Part shown: positions 1 through 5,929 of the stretch, piece by piece
How the letters are laid out: the number at the start of each line of letters is the position of its first letter
Numbering within the stretch: the first letter of the stretch is position 1
Assembly: GCA_900548675.1 (NCBI GenBank)
Contig: URLJ01000042.1
Coordinates: forward strand, 1 to 5,929
DNA: 5,929 nt
Reading direction: 5' to 3'
Origin: an uncultured Mollicutes bacterium
GTDB lineage: Bacteria; Bacillota_I; Bacilli_A; ML615J-28; CAG-313
The notes under the pieces: generated by a model
What the model saw: the letters and a program-made list of their open reading frames with translations, nothing else
The model's database searches: none
What the model was told of the DNA's origin: nothing
Translations under genes and position numbers: made by a program

Positions 1-1
1 T

Positions 2-2053
2 TTAGCCGAAACTAAAACAACTATGCCTCATGGAAAAGACCAAGGTTTAGGTGGTTCTGTAGGAATTGATACAAATAAATGGTATGGACAACAAATCAAT
101 ATTGTTGATGTTCCTAGAGGTCAAGAGACATTTGTAATTCCATGGAGTATTCAAGGTGATATGCAATGGGAATTTAGTTCTATCGCTGGTATCGCCTATG
201 ACTTTGAAGCAAAACACCCAGGATACAAAGTACTTGCAGGTATAAACGCAGACTTTTATGATTGGCATACAACTTTAGATTATCCTAATAGTGGTGTAGG
301 TATTGAAGCTCATGAAGGAGATTTGATTAGATTTGTAAGATATCGTGATGCTGTTGCAATTCAAAATGGCGATTTTACGACTGACCAATTGATTTATTTA
401 AATGCTGGCGAAATGACTCGTACCGCTACTCCTGTTTTAACTGTTTATGATGAAAATAATGAGATAATTGAAAAAATTTCATTAAATAAAGTAAATGCTG
501 AAATAGCAGATGGTGAAGTAGGCGTTTTATTTGGAAAAATCACTAATGTGTACGCTTATGATGAAAAGGGTAACAAGATTCTTAATAGTTATGGAGAGCA
601 TAAAATTGAAAGAAGAGATTATACAGCCCCTGAGGTTGTCGATGGAAAATTATATTTTATCGGTAATGCTGGTAAAATAATTACTCAAGCATTTAACGAT
701 GGTTCTGGTGAATTTAATTTCTATGCAAAAGGTGAAATTACTGAAGTTGATCCTACTAATGTAAATTTCACAAGAAGAGATTTTGCAATAGTAAGTAAAA
801 ATGCTGAAGTTAATGGTTTATTGGATGCAGGTGTAACCATCAGAGTACAATATGATTTCACAGGATCATTTGAAGGCCAAGAAAACGTAATGGGTTGTTA
901 CAAATCTATGATTGAAAATGGCGTTTTATCTGAATATCATCCTGATGAATACTACAGAACTCGTGCACCTCGTACTATTATTGCTTCTAAGCCTGATGGA
1001 ACAGTTGGATTGATTACAATCGATGGACGCCAAGGTAAAGCTAATATGTATGGTGCTAACCAAGAGGAAATGAATACTATTCTTCAAACTTATGGTTATT
1101 CTAATGCATTTTTATTAGATGGTGGTGGATCTTCATCATTCATTCTTCGTGGTGACAAAGGATTTAAAATAGTTAATTCGCCTAGTGATGGTAGCATACG
1201 TTCAGTATCAAACGGATTATTTGTAGTAGTAAAAGATGAAGACTATAAAGTAGAAAGCATTAGTAATACAACTGATTCTATAACACTTAAATTTAATACA
1301 GAAAAAGTTGATTTTAATAAAATAAAAGCTATTAAAGTAGTATTAAATAATGAAACAAAAGAAGTTGTTAATAATGAAGTTACTTTTACGGGACTTACTA
1401 AAAACACTGAATATGAATATACTGTTTGCCATGATACAGAAACACAAAAAAATCTTAGTTCAACAATAAAAGGTACTGCACATACAAGTAAAGTTGTGCC
1501 AGAAATTAAAGATTTTGAACTAACTTATGATGATAATAACTTATATTTAAAATCTAATCATGTTGATGTGGATAGTGCTATTAGTGCTATTTCAGTTGAG
1601 GTAAATGAAAGAAGATATACTTATTATGAAGATAAAGGTGTTACAATTCCTCTTTCTGTATTTAGTGATAATTTAACTTATAAAATTACTTTCCGTTATA
1701 ACTTAAACGATTATACTAGCAACAATTATATTTCTATGGAAAATGCAATTTATAAAGTAGAATTCGATGATGGTTCAGGTGAAATACTAGAAACACGATA
1801 CGTTTTAGAAAATGATACTTTAGCTAAACCTGAAGATCCATCGCTTGATGGTAAGAATTTCAAAGGTTGGTATGTTGATGATAAGAAATTCAACTTTAAT
1901 ACACCTATAACGGAATCTTTATACTTAATTGCAAATTATGAAAATCCTAGTTCTAATACTGGATCAAGTTGCTCTATGATGAATGTTTACCATACAATAA
2001 CTATGATAAGTTTGTTAGGATTAGCGCTAGTAGTCTTAAAGAGAAAACAATAA
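2..2053 (+). CDS. Surface phosphodiester glycosidase (NAGPA domain), 5'-truncated by window edge
   Basis: The frame is open to the left edge and the ATG at 23 has no ribosome binding site, so the true start, and presumably a signal peptide, lies outside the window. Residues are numbered from that ATG. The phosphodiester glycosidase (NAGPA-like) domain spans about 70-403. Its marks are AGINADFYD (72-80), RAPRTIIASKPDG (314-326), TIDGRQGK (332-339), LLDGGGSSSF (364-373) and a PSDG...R segment near 387-393. The family hydrolyses sugar-1-phosphodiester bonds, as in the mammalian GlcNAc-phosphodiester uncovering enzyme; the bacterial substrate here is unknown, and a cell-wall or exported glycan is only a guess. 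Two beta-sandwich modules follow: about 408-488, fibronectin III-like, and about 495-573, less certain. One InlB/Listeria-Bacteroides repeat follows at about 577-640 (KGWYVDD core). The end has a Ser/Asn linker, Cys650, a hydrophobic helix (about 655-671) and KRK, which is an anchor without LPXTG. The domain call is firm; the biological role is not. Confidence 0.85.
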   Translation, partial: LAETKTTMPHGKDQGLGGSVGIDTNKWYGQQINIVDVPRGQETFVIPWSIQGDMQWEFSSIAGIAYDFEAKHPGYKVLAGINADFYDWHTTLDYPNSGVGIEAHEGDLIRFVRYRDAVAIQNGDFTTDQLIYLNAGEMTRTATPVLTVYDENNEIIEKISLNKVNAEIADGEVGVLFGKITNVYAYDEKGNKILNSYGEHKIERRDYTAPEVVDGKLYFIGNAGKIITQAFNDGSGEFNFYAKGEITEVDPTNVNFTRRDFAIVSKNAEVNGLLDAGVTIRVQYDFTGSFEGQENVMGCYKSMIENGVLSEYHPDEYYRTRAPRTIIASKPDGTVGLITIDGRQGKANMYGANQEEMNTILQTYGYSNAFLLDGGGSSSFILRGDKGFKIVNSPSDGSIRSVSNGLFVVVKDEDYKVESISNTTDSITLKFNTEKVDFNKIKAIKVVLNNETKEVVNNEVTFTGLTKNTEYEYTVCHDTETQKNLSSTIKGTAHTSKVVPEIKDFELTYDDNNLYLKSNHVDVDSAISAISVEVNERRYTYYEDKGVTIPLSVFSDNLTYKITFRYNLNDYTSNNYISMENAIYKVEFDDGSGEILETRYVLENDTLAKPEDPSLDGKNFKGWYVDDKKFNFNTPITESLYLIANYENPSSNTGSSCSMMNVYHTITMISLLGLALVVLKRKQ

Positions 2054-2076
2054 AAGTTTTTAAATACAAACATTAA

Positions 2077-2113
2077 AAAAGCTTGATGCGATAATTATTC
2101 GCGTCAAGCTTTT
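2077..2113. terminator. Bidirectional intrinsic terminator between convergent genes
   Basis: The arms at 2077-2090 and 2100-2113 form a 14-bp stem around a 9-nt AT loop (2091-2099). All pairs are Watson-Crick except one (T2087 with G2103), which is a G.U wobble in plus-strand RNA but an A/C mismatch in minus-strand RNA. Plus-strand transcripts end the stem in UUUU followed by AAUUU. Minus-strand transcripts get a longer run of six U (2080 down to 2075). The hairpin fills most of the 85-nt gap between the surface-protein stop and the aroF stop, so it probably ends both convergent transcripts. Apart from it, no gene or other signal is visible in this gap. Confidence 0.85.
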
Positions 2114-2138
2114 AATTTAGTTTAGATTTTTTGTGTAG

Positions 2139-2942
2139 TTATAATGCTTTGTCAATCGCAAAAGCTATTTTATCAAGAGCGATTAATAATTCATTTAGTT
2201 GTGCGTAACTTAATGACTGTTGTCCATCACTTAAGGCAATGTGAGGATTGTTATGTACTTCTATAAGAAGTCCATTTGCTCCTGCAGCAATGCCTGCTAA
2301 TGCTAAGGCAGGAACTAGTTCGCTATTTCCAGCTGCATGCGAGGGATCAACTATTACAGGTAGTTTGATATTTTGTTTTAAGTAGACAACTGCTCCTAAA
2401 TCAAGTGAATTTCTTAATGTAGTGTCAAATGACTTTATTCCTCTTTCACAAAGAATAACGTTAGGATTTCCAGCAGCGAGAATATATTCAGCAGCTCCAA
2501 GCCATTCATCGATAGTACATCCAAACCCACGTTTTAATATTATAGGCTTAGCAGTTTTTCCAAGTGCTTTTAACAATTCGAAATTTTGCATATTTCTAGC
2601 ACCTATCTGTATAATATCGATATTTTCTACAAATTTCGGTATTTGTTGAACACTATTAATTTCAGTTACGATTTTTATTCCTGTTTCTTTTTTTATTCTA
2701 ATTAAAATATCGATACCTTCGTCACCTAAACCTTGAAAATCATATGGTGAAGTTCTTGGCTTGTAAGCTCCAGCTCTTAAAAATGTTATGTTTTTTTTAA
2801 GTAAAAAATTTGCCATTTCTAAAGTTGATTCATAACTCTCAACAGCACAAGGACCGGCAATAATTTGAATGTGATCATTAGTAAACCCCATATCATTTAG
2901 AAGGGAAGAAGTTGTAGTGTAAATTAGTTTATATTCATTCAT
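2139..2942 (-). CDS. aroF: 3-deoxy-7-phosphoheptulonate (DAHP) synthase, core-only type I-beta
   Basis: This enzyme condenses phosphoenolpyruvate with erythrose 4-phosphate to DAHP, the first step of the shikimate pathway, in the cytosol. The 267-residue protein is a complete TIM-barrel core of the AroF/KdsA-like I-beta family. Visible motifs are IIAGPCAVES (27-36), GAYKPRTSPYDFQGLG (58-73), LKRG (136-139), CERGI (165-169), DPSHAAG (199-205), LIEVH (226-230) and SDGQQSL (238-244). The expected metal ligands are present: Cys32, His202, Glu228 and Asp239. Only about 25 residues precede the core, so neither the ferredoxin-like nor the chorismate-mutase-like N-terminal regulatory domain of many relatives is attached. 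The start is supported by AAAGGAG six nt upstream. It overlaps the aroQ stop by 8 nt (ATGAATGA) and is the last gene of the operon, followed by a terminator. Family assignment is secure; aroF follows common usage for this family, and other names are used in some species. Confidence 0.95.
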   Translation of the reverse strand: MNEYKLIYTTTSSLLNDMGFTNDHIQIIAGPCAVESYESTLEMANFLLKKNITFLRAGAYKPRTSPYDFQGLGDEGIDILIRIKKETGIKIVTEINSVQQIPKFVENIDIIQIGARNMQNFELLKALGKTAKPIILKRGFGCTIDEWLGAAEYILAAGNPNVILCERGIKSFDTTLRNSLDLGAVVYLKQNIKLPVIVDPSHAAGNSELVPALALAGIAAGANGLLIEVHNNPHIALSDGQQSLSYAQLNELLIALDKIAFAIDKAL

Positions 2943-3375
2943 GAGTTTCTCCTTTTATTAAAAATAGGATTGCTTTATGATAACTTTCAAAATATTCTCC
3001 CATAAATACTTTATCACATTTAAGAGAAGTTACAGAAAGATGTCTAAAGTTTTCGCGTTTTGTTATGTCTGTTAGGTGAACTTCAACTTTTTTCATCGTC
3101 ATTCCCGCTAATGCATCCATTATAGCATAACTATAATGAGCATAAGCTCCTGGATTGATTATTACACCGTCATATTTTTCAATTTGTGCATTTTGGAGGT
3201 AATCTATAAATTTTCCTTCACTATTCGTTTGAAAAATACAATATTTAAAATTGTAATTTTTGCTTAGTGTATCGATATATAAACAAAGGTCATTATAAGT
3301 TTGATATCCGTAGATGCTAGGTTCTCTTATTCCTAGCATATTTAGATTTGGACCATTAATTATCATAATATTCAT
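2935..3375 (-). CDS. aroQ: Type II 3-dehydroquinate dehydratase
   Basis: This enzyme dehydrates 3-dehydroquinate to 3-dehydroshikimate, step 3 of the shikimate pathway. At 146 residues it has the usual length of the small dodecameric type II family, which is unrelated to AroD. The N-terminal signature NGPNLNMLGIREPSIYG (7-23) contains the catalytic Arg17 and Tyr22, the lid residues equivalent to Arg19/Tyr24 of the M. tuberculosis enzyme. QTNSEG (49-54), INPGAYAHYS (73-82) with Asn74 and His80, and EVHLTDITKRENFR (98-111) with His100, Arg107 and Arg111 complete the active site. It starts inside the last 20 nt of the upstream fusion gene, and its TGA stop overlaps the aroF start. The ATG at 3375 is preferred over the Met four codons in, because a GGAG lies seven nt before it and the family N-terminus fits. 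Its product feeds the shikimate dehydrogenase domain encoded immediately upstream. Confidence 0.96.
   Translation of the reverse strand: MNIMIINGPNLNMLGIREPSIYGYQTYNDLCLYIDTLSKNYNFKYCIFQTNSEGKFIDYLQNAQIEKYDGVIINPGAYAHYSYAIMDALAGMTMKKVEVHLTDITKRENFRHLSVTSLKCDKVFMGEYFESYHKAILFLIKGETHE
2949..2955 (-). promoter_or_regulatory. Ribosome binding site of aroF
   Basis: On the minus strand AAAGGAG lies six nt before the ATG at 2942-2940, inside the end of the aroQ coding sequence. It is the strongest Shine-Dalgarno in the operon. It fixes the aroF start and suggests that DAHP synthase can be initiated independently as well as by coupling to aroQ. Confidence 0.8.
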
Positions 3376-4870
3376 AAATTTTCTCCATTATTTTTAAAGC
3401 ATTGATATAAATTGGAGTGTCGTGATTTATTGGCACAACAATATCAGCGGCATTTTTATATAGTTGATGTCTTTGCATGTATAGATTTTTTAATTTATCT
3501 TTATTATCAGCAAGAGGACGTGAATCATCGATGTGTTTATTTAAAATTTCTAAAGGTGTATCAATAAAAACAACAATACCATTTTGTTTTAAATAATCGA
3601 TGTTAAATCGATTTTCAATCCATCCACCTCCTGTTGAAATTATAAACCCAGGCATAATGGTTGAAAGATGCTCTGCCAGTCCAGTTTCACTTTTTCTAAA
3701 TTCTTCAATTCCAAGTTGCTTTATAGAAATATCTTTTTGGCTTAATGATAGGTCGGTATCTATGCAATTTTTATTCATTATTATAGATAATTCTTTAGCA
3801 AGGGTTGTTTTTCCGCTATAAGGCATACCTATTAGTATGATATTTGTGTATTTGATAGTTAATTCTCTTACGTAATTATTAGTGAGAGATTCAGAAAAAC
3901 TCTTATTTTGCCATAATTCTTCACTTAAACGTCCATTTTCAACTAACATATATAAGCCATTATAGCTTTTTATATTGTGTTTCTTCGCTTCAATTAATAA
4001 CGAAGAGCGGATTGGATTATAATTAACATCTACCACAGCTTCTAAATTTGAAAATTTATCTAAATAAACTATTGGTTTTATTTCGATGTTTGGAAAAACT
4101 CCGTAAGAAGTAGTGTTAATGATGATGTTGATCGTATCGGTAATATTTTCTTGATAGATATTTTCAATAAGTATTTCATTATTTCTGATGTTACGGGCCG
4201 CAACTATAATGCTTTTAGGATGTAATGAGATAACTGCAGCATAGACTGATTTGGCTGTAGCACCATTTCCTAATATTAAAACATTCTTATCTTTTATATC
4301 AATATTGTAGTGAAGAAGTTCATTTAAAAAGGCTTGCTTATCAAGATTGTAGCCTTTAGAACCGGAATCTTTTGTTATACAATTGATAACTTCGGTTTCT
4401 TTAGCATTACTATCAATGATGAATTCATTTTCAAGTGCGTATTTGAAACATATGTTTTTATATGGGGTTGTCACACTCAAATTTTTGTATTTTTTTATAT
4501 ATTCTGTTGGATTAGTTGTCTCAATAATATCGTAACTATCATTATGAAAATACTTATGAATGTCTTTAGAATAAGTATAGGGAAGTGAAAGTCCTAAAAG
4601 ACAAGAATTATTATCTTTTTTTTCCTGTATCAATTTACTCTCTGTAAAGATTGATTTGTAGATGCTTTTAATTGAATTTTCATGCTTATAGTTAGCGCAT
4701 TTATTTAAAATGTCATTTTCCCTTGTCTTATCTGTAATAAGAATGCTCTTAGCTTTTTTGACATTTTTTATTTTTGTTGAAACTTCCATTCTTTTTTCTA
4801 AAAGTGGCATAATTTCATCGTCAATTAGATTGATCTCTTTGCGTAAATCATTTAAATCATTATTATTCAT
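3356..4870 (-). CDS. aroE/aroK: Trifunctional chorismate mutase / shikimate dehydrogenase / shikimate kinase
   Basis: One 504-residue chain carries three enzymes. Residues 1-85 are an all-helical AroQ-class chorismate mutase (chorismate to prephenate) with Arg10, Arg27, Lys38, Arg50 and Glu51 at the positions expected for the active site. Residues about 90-338 are shikimate dehydrogenase (NADPH reduction of 3-dehydroshikimate): catalytic Lys138 in SVTTPYK, Asn163, Asp177 in YNLD, nucleotide loop GNGATAKS (201-208), Arg226 where NADP-specific enzymes hold the 2'-phosphate, NTTSYG (252-257) and GLYMLVENG (305-313). Residues about 342-504 are shikimate kinase: Walker A GMPYSGKTT (348-356), DTD (371-373), FRKSE (391-395), STGGG (412-416), lid SRPLA (450-454) and RHQLYKNAAD (467-476). 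The linkers are very short. The start overlaps the aroC stop by 8 nt and has only a weak ribosome site. The dehydrogenase domain is the most divergent: the usual HSxSP reads YTYSK (98-102), NTD reads NLD, MLVxQA reads MLVENG, and its N-terminal half is about 12 residues shorter than E. coli AroE between the SxS motif and the catalytic Lys. Domain identities are confident; activity of each is inferred. Confidence 0.93.
   Translation of the reverse strand: MNNNDLNDLRKEINLIDDEIMPLLEKRMEVSTKIKNVKKAKSILITDKTRENDILNKCANYKHENSIKSIYKSIFTESKLIQEKKDNNSCLLGLSLPYTYSKDIHKYFHNDSYDIIETTNPTEYIKKYKNLSVTTPYKNICFKYALENEFIIDSNAKETEVINCITKDSGSKGYNLDKQAFLNELLHYNIDIKDKNVLILGNGATAKSVYAAVISLHPKSIIVAARNIRNNEILIENIYQENITDTINIIINTTSYGVFPNIEIKPIVYLDKFSNLEAVVDVNYNPIRSSLLIEAKKHNIKSYNGLYMLVENGRLSEELWQNKSFSESLTNNYVRELTIKYTNIILIGMPYSGKTTLAKELSIIMNKNCIDTDLSLSQKDISIKQLGIEEFRKSETGLAEHLSTIMPGFIISTGGGWIENRFNIDYLKQNGIVVFIDTPLEILNKHIDDSRPLADNKDKLKNLYMQRHQLYKNAADIVVPINHDTPIYINALKIMEKIYEYYDN
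3383..3386 (-). promoter_or_regulatory. Ribosome binding site of aroQ
   Basis: Minus-strand GGAG (within TGGAGAA), seven nt before the ATG at 3375-3373 and embedded in the last codons of the upstream fusion gene. It selects this ATG over the in-frame ATG at 3366. Confidence 0.7.
4616..4623 (-). other. A8 homopolymer (possible slippery site) at the mutase/dehydrogenase border
   Basis: On the coding (minus) strand the codons GAA AAA AAA GAT (residues 83-86) contain eight consecutive A. In the -1 frame the next codons are AGA TAA, with the stop at 4613-4611. With one A lost, the frame stops at TAG (4596-4594). Either shift would leave an isolated chorismate mutase domain. A8 runs also occur in aroF (2791-2798) and aroC (5459-5466), so the run alone is not exceptional at this base composition. 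The tract is plainly present; slippage is a hypothesis. Confidence 0.4.
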
Positions 4871-5929
4871 TTTTCATTCTTTCTAATATTAAGTCTGTTA
4901 TTGCAAAATAAGTTAAAGCATTGACGACATAAAGGCCCCTTAAGGCGATACAAGGATCATGTCTGCCATTGGTTGAGACTATAATATTTTCTTTTGTTAA
5001 TGTGTTGATAGATGGTATTTCCTTTCTTATACTTGGCGTAGGACGGAAAGTAGTCCGAAAAGTGATTATGTTACCATTGGAAATGCCTCCATTAATTCCG
5101 CCTGCATGGTTGGTCAAAAATACTATTTTATCACCATTATATTCTAGTGCGTCATTGGCTTGTGAACCAAGCATCGAGGAGAAGTTTGTTCCTTCCCCAA
5201 ATTCTACAGCTTTAATACCAGGAATGCTAAAAAGGAGATGTGCGATGATGCTTTCAACACTGTCAAAAAATGGTTCGCCAATTCCTTGAGGTATTCCTGT
5301 AACAGCAGTTTCAATAGTGCCACCGAGAGAGTCGCCATTAGCTTTTACGCTCTGTAATATATCTTTAACTTTTATTTCATACGATTCATTTATAAAAGGA
5401 TTAATTTCAGTATTAAGATTAAGTGATTCAATGGAAGTAGTTTGTTCTAAATTACCGATTTTTTTTATTATAGAACGCACTTTAACTTTATCATATCCCA
5501 ATTTATTTAATATTTCTTCGCAAATGGGTTTTAAGAGAACAAGAGGAGCAGTTAGTCTTCCACTGCATGTCCCGCCACCGCGATAGTCGTTATTGTGATT
5601 GTATTTCAAGTTATATGACAAATCTCCATGACTAGGTCTAATAACACCTCTTTGGTACGATGAACTATCGATATTATTGTTTTTAATTAATATTGTGAGT
5701 GGCGCGCCAGTTGTATGATTTTCAAAATAACCTGATATTATTTTAAATTCATTAGTTTCACGTCTTGGTGTTGATACATCTGGGTCGCCCTGGCGTTTAA
5801 TAAGAATTTCATCAAATCTCGACGTATCAAAATGAATTCCTTCTGGAATACCATCTATTGTAATACCAGTGAATTCACCATGAGATTCGCCAAAAAGACT
5901 TATTCTAATATTTTTTCCAAATTGATTCA
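4863..5929 (-). CDS. aroC: Chorismate synthase, complete except for the first base of the start codon
   Basis: This enzyme converts 5-enolpyruvylshikimate 3-phosphate to chorismate using reduced FMN, the last common step of the aromatic pathway. A TTG at 5621 is not the real start, because the family sequence continues upstream to the window edge. The first readable codons give N-Q-F-G-K, preceded by TG at 5929-5928, so the start is most likely an ATG (or GTG/TTG) whose first base is position 5930, giving 355 residues. On that numbering, FGESHG (13-18) carries catalytic His17, RPSHGD (98-103) carries the second conserved His101, and RGGGTCSGRLTAPLV spans 117-131. Near the C-terminus come GSQAND, NHAGGINGGISNG, TTFRPTPSI and GRHDPC with the conserved Asp325. 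The insertion-poor length and the SGRLTAPL variant of the usual SSARETAA resemble compact clostridial-type enzymes. After that motif the common Ala-Gly is replaced by Leu-Lys. The TAA stop overlaps the next gene's ATG by 8 nt. The promoter lies outside the window. Confidence 0.96.
   Translation of the reverse strand, partial: NQFGKNIRISLFGESHGEFTGITIDGIPEGIHFDTSRFDEILIKRQGDPDVSTPRRETNEFKIISGYFENHTTGAPLTILIKNNNIDSSSYQRGVIRPSHGDLSYNLKYNHNNDYRGGGTCSGRLTAPLVLLKPICEEILNKLGYDKVKVRSIIKKIGNLEQTTSIESLNLNTEINPFINESYEIKVKDILQSVKANGDSLGGTIETAVTGIPQGIGEPFFDSVESIIAHLLFSIPGIKAVEFGEGTNFSSMLGSQANDALEYNGDKIVFLTNHAGGINGGISNGNIITFRTTFRPTPSIRKEIPSINTLTKENIIVSTNGRHDPCIALRGLYVVNALTYFAITDLILERMKNE
4879..4884 (-). 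promoter_or_regulatory. Weak ribosome binding site of the trifunctional gene
   Basis: The best match before the ATG at 4870-4868 is AGAAAG, eight nt upstream, with no GGAG core. With the ATGAATAA overlap of the aroC stop and this start, translation probably depends on ribosomes finishing aroC. Confidence 0.4.

Noticed and set aside
23..2053. ATG at 23 as the start of the surface protein
   Set aside because: The frame is open to the left edge, there is no Shine-Dalgarno before it, and a surface protein needs an export signal that is absent downstream of this ATG.
2791..2798. A8 run in aroF as a second frameshift site
   Set aside because: It falls inside the barrel core, the -1 frame stays open for about 20 codons, and no sensible product would result; it more likely reflects the A-rich composition.
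3624..3632. Perfect Shine-Dalgarno AGGAGGTGG on the minus strand inside the fusion gene, next to an out-of-frame ATG
   Set aside because: It encodes the conserved GGG motif of shikimate kinase, the spacing to the ATG is too short, and that reading frame stops after two codons.
4969..5586. Plus-strand open frames opposite aroC
   Set aside because: Both are antisense shadows of a strongly conserved gene, with no recognisable domain and no convincing ribosome binding site. The other short frames opposite the surface protein, aroF and the fusion gene were rejected for the same reason.
4863..5621. A 252-residue chorismate synthase starting at the TTG at 5621
   Set aside because: The upstream frame encodes the family N-terminus, including FGESHG and RPSHGD with two catalytic histidines, so the gene continues to the window edge.
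5701..5708. GGCGCGCC, an 8-bp all-GC palindrome in AT-rich DNA
   Set aside because: It lies inside conserved aroC coding sequence (Gly-Ala-Pro region) and needs no further explanation; a cloning scar would break the frame or the family sequence.

Overview
The window is AT-rich (by eye about 30% GC) and reads well with the standard bacterial code: tryptophan is TGG throughout, and one gene ends in TGA. The A/G-rich Shine-Dalgarno sites, a surface protein with an InlB/Listeria-Bacteroides repeat, and a compact chorismate synthase carrying a 'SGRLTAPL' motif suggest a low-GC Gram-positive lineage (Firmicutes in the broad sense, possibly Erysipelotrichia or a walled-Mollicutes-related group). That placement is inference; nothing here fixes genus or species.

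Layout. Positions 2-2053 (+) hold the 3' part of a large cell-surface protein. It has a phosphodiester glycosidase (NAGPA-type) domain, two beta-sandwich modules, one InlB-type repeat and a C-terminal membrane anchor preceded by a cysteine. A hairpin at 2077-2113 separates it from a convergent minus-strand operon and probably terminates both transcripts. The rest of the window, 5929 down to 2139, is one tightly packed aromatic-biosynthesis operon. In transcription order it is chorismate synthase (aroC, its first base just outside the window), a three-domain chorismate mutase-shikimate dehydrogenase-shikimate kinase protein, type II 3-dehydroquinate dehydratase (aroQ), and DAHP synthase (aroF). 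All three junctions overlap (8, 20 and 8 nt), so the genes are probably translated in a coupled way.

Together the operon supplies shikimate-pathway steps 1 (DAHP synthase), 3 (dehydratase), 4 (dehydrogenase), 5 (kinase) and 7 (chorismate synthase), plus the first committed step to Phe/Tyr (chorismate mutase). Steps 2 (aroB) and 6 (aroA) are absent and would be expected upstream, beyond the right edge.

The most interesting items are the trifunctional fusion; an A8 tract exactly at its mutase/dehydrogenase border, where a -1 shift meets a stop after one codon and would release a free 86-residue mutase; the substituted substrate-binding motifs of the dehydrogenase domain; and a DAHP synthase with no attached regulatory domain.
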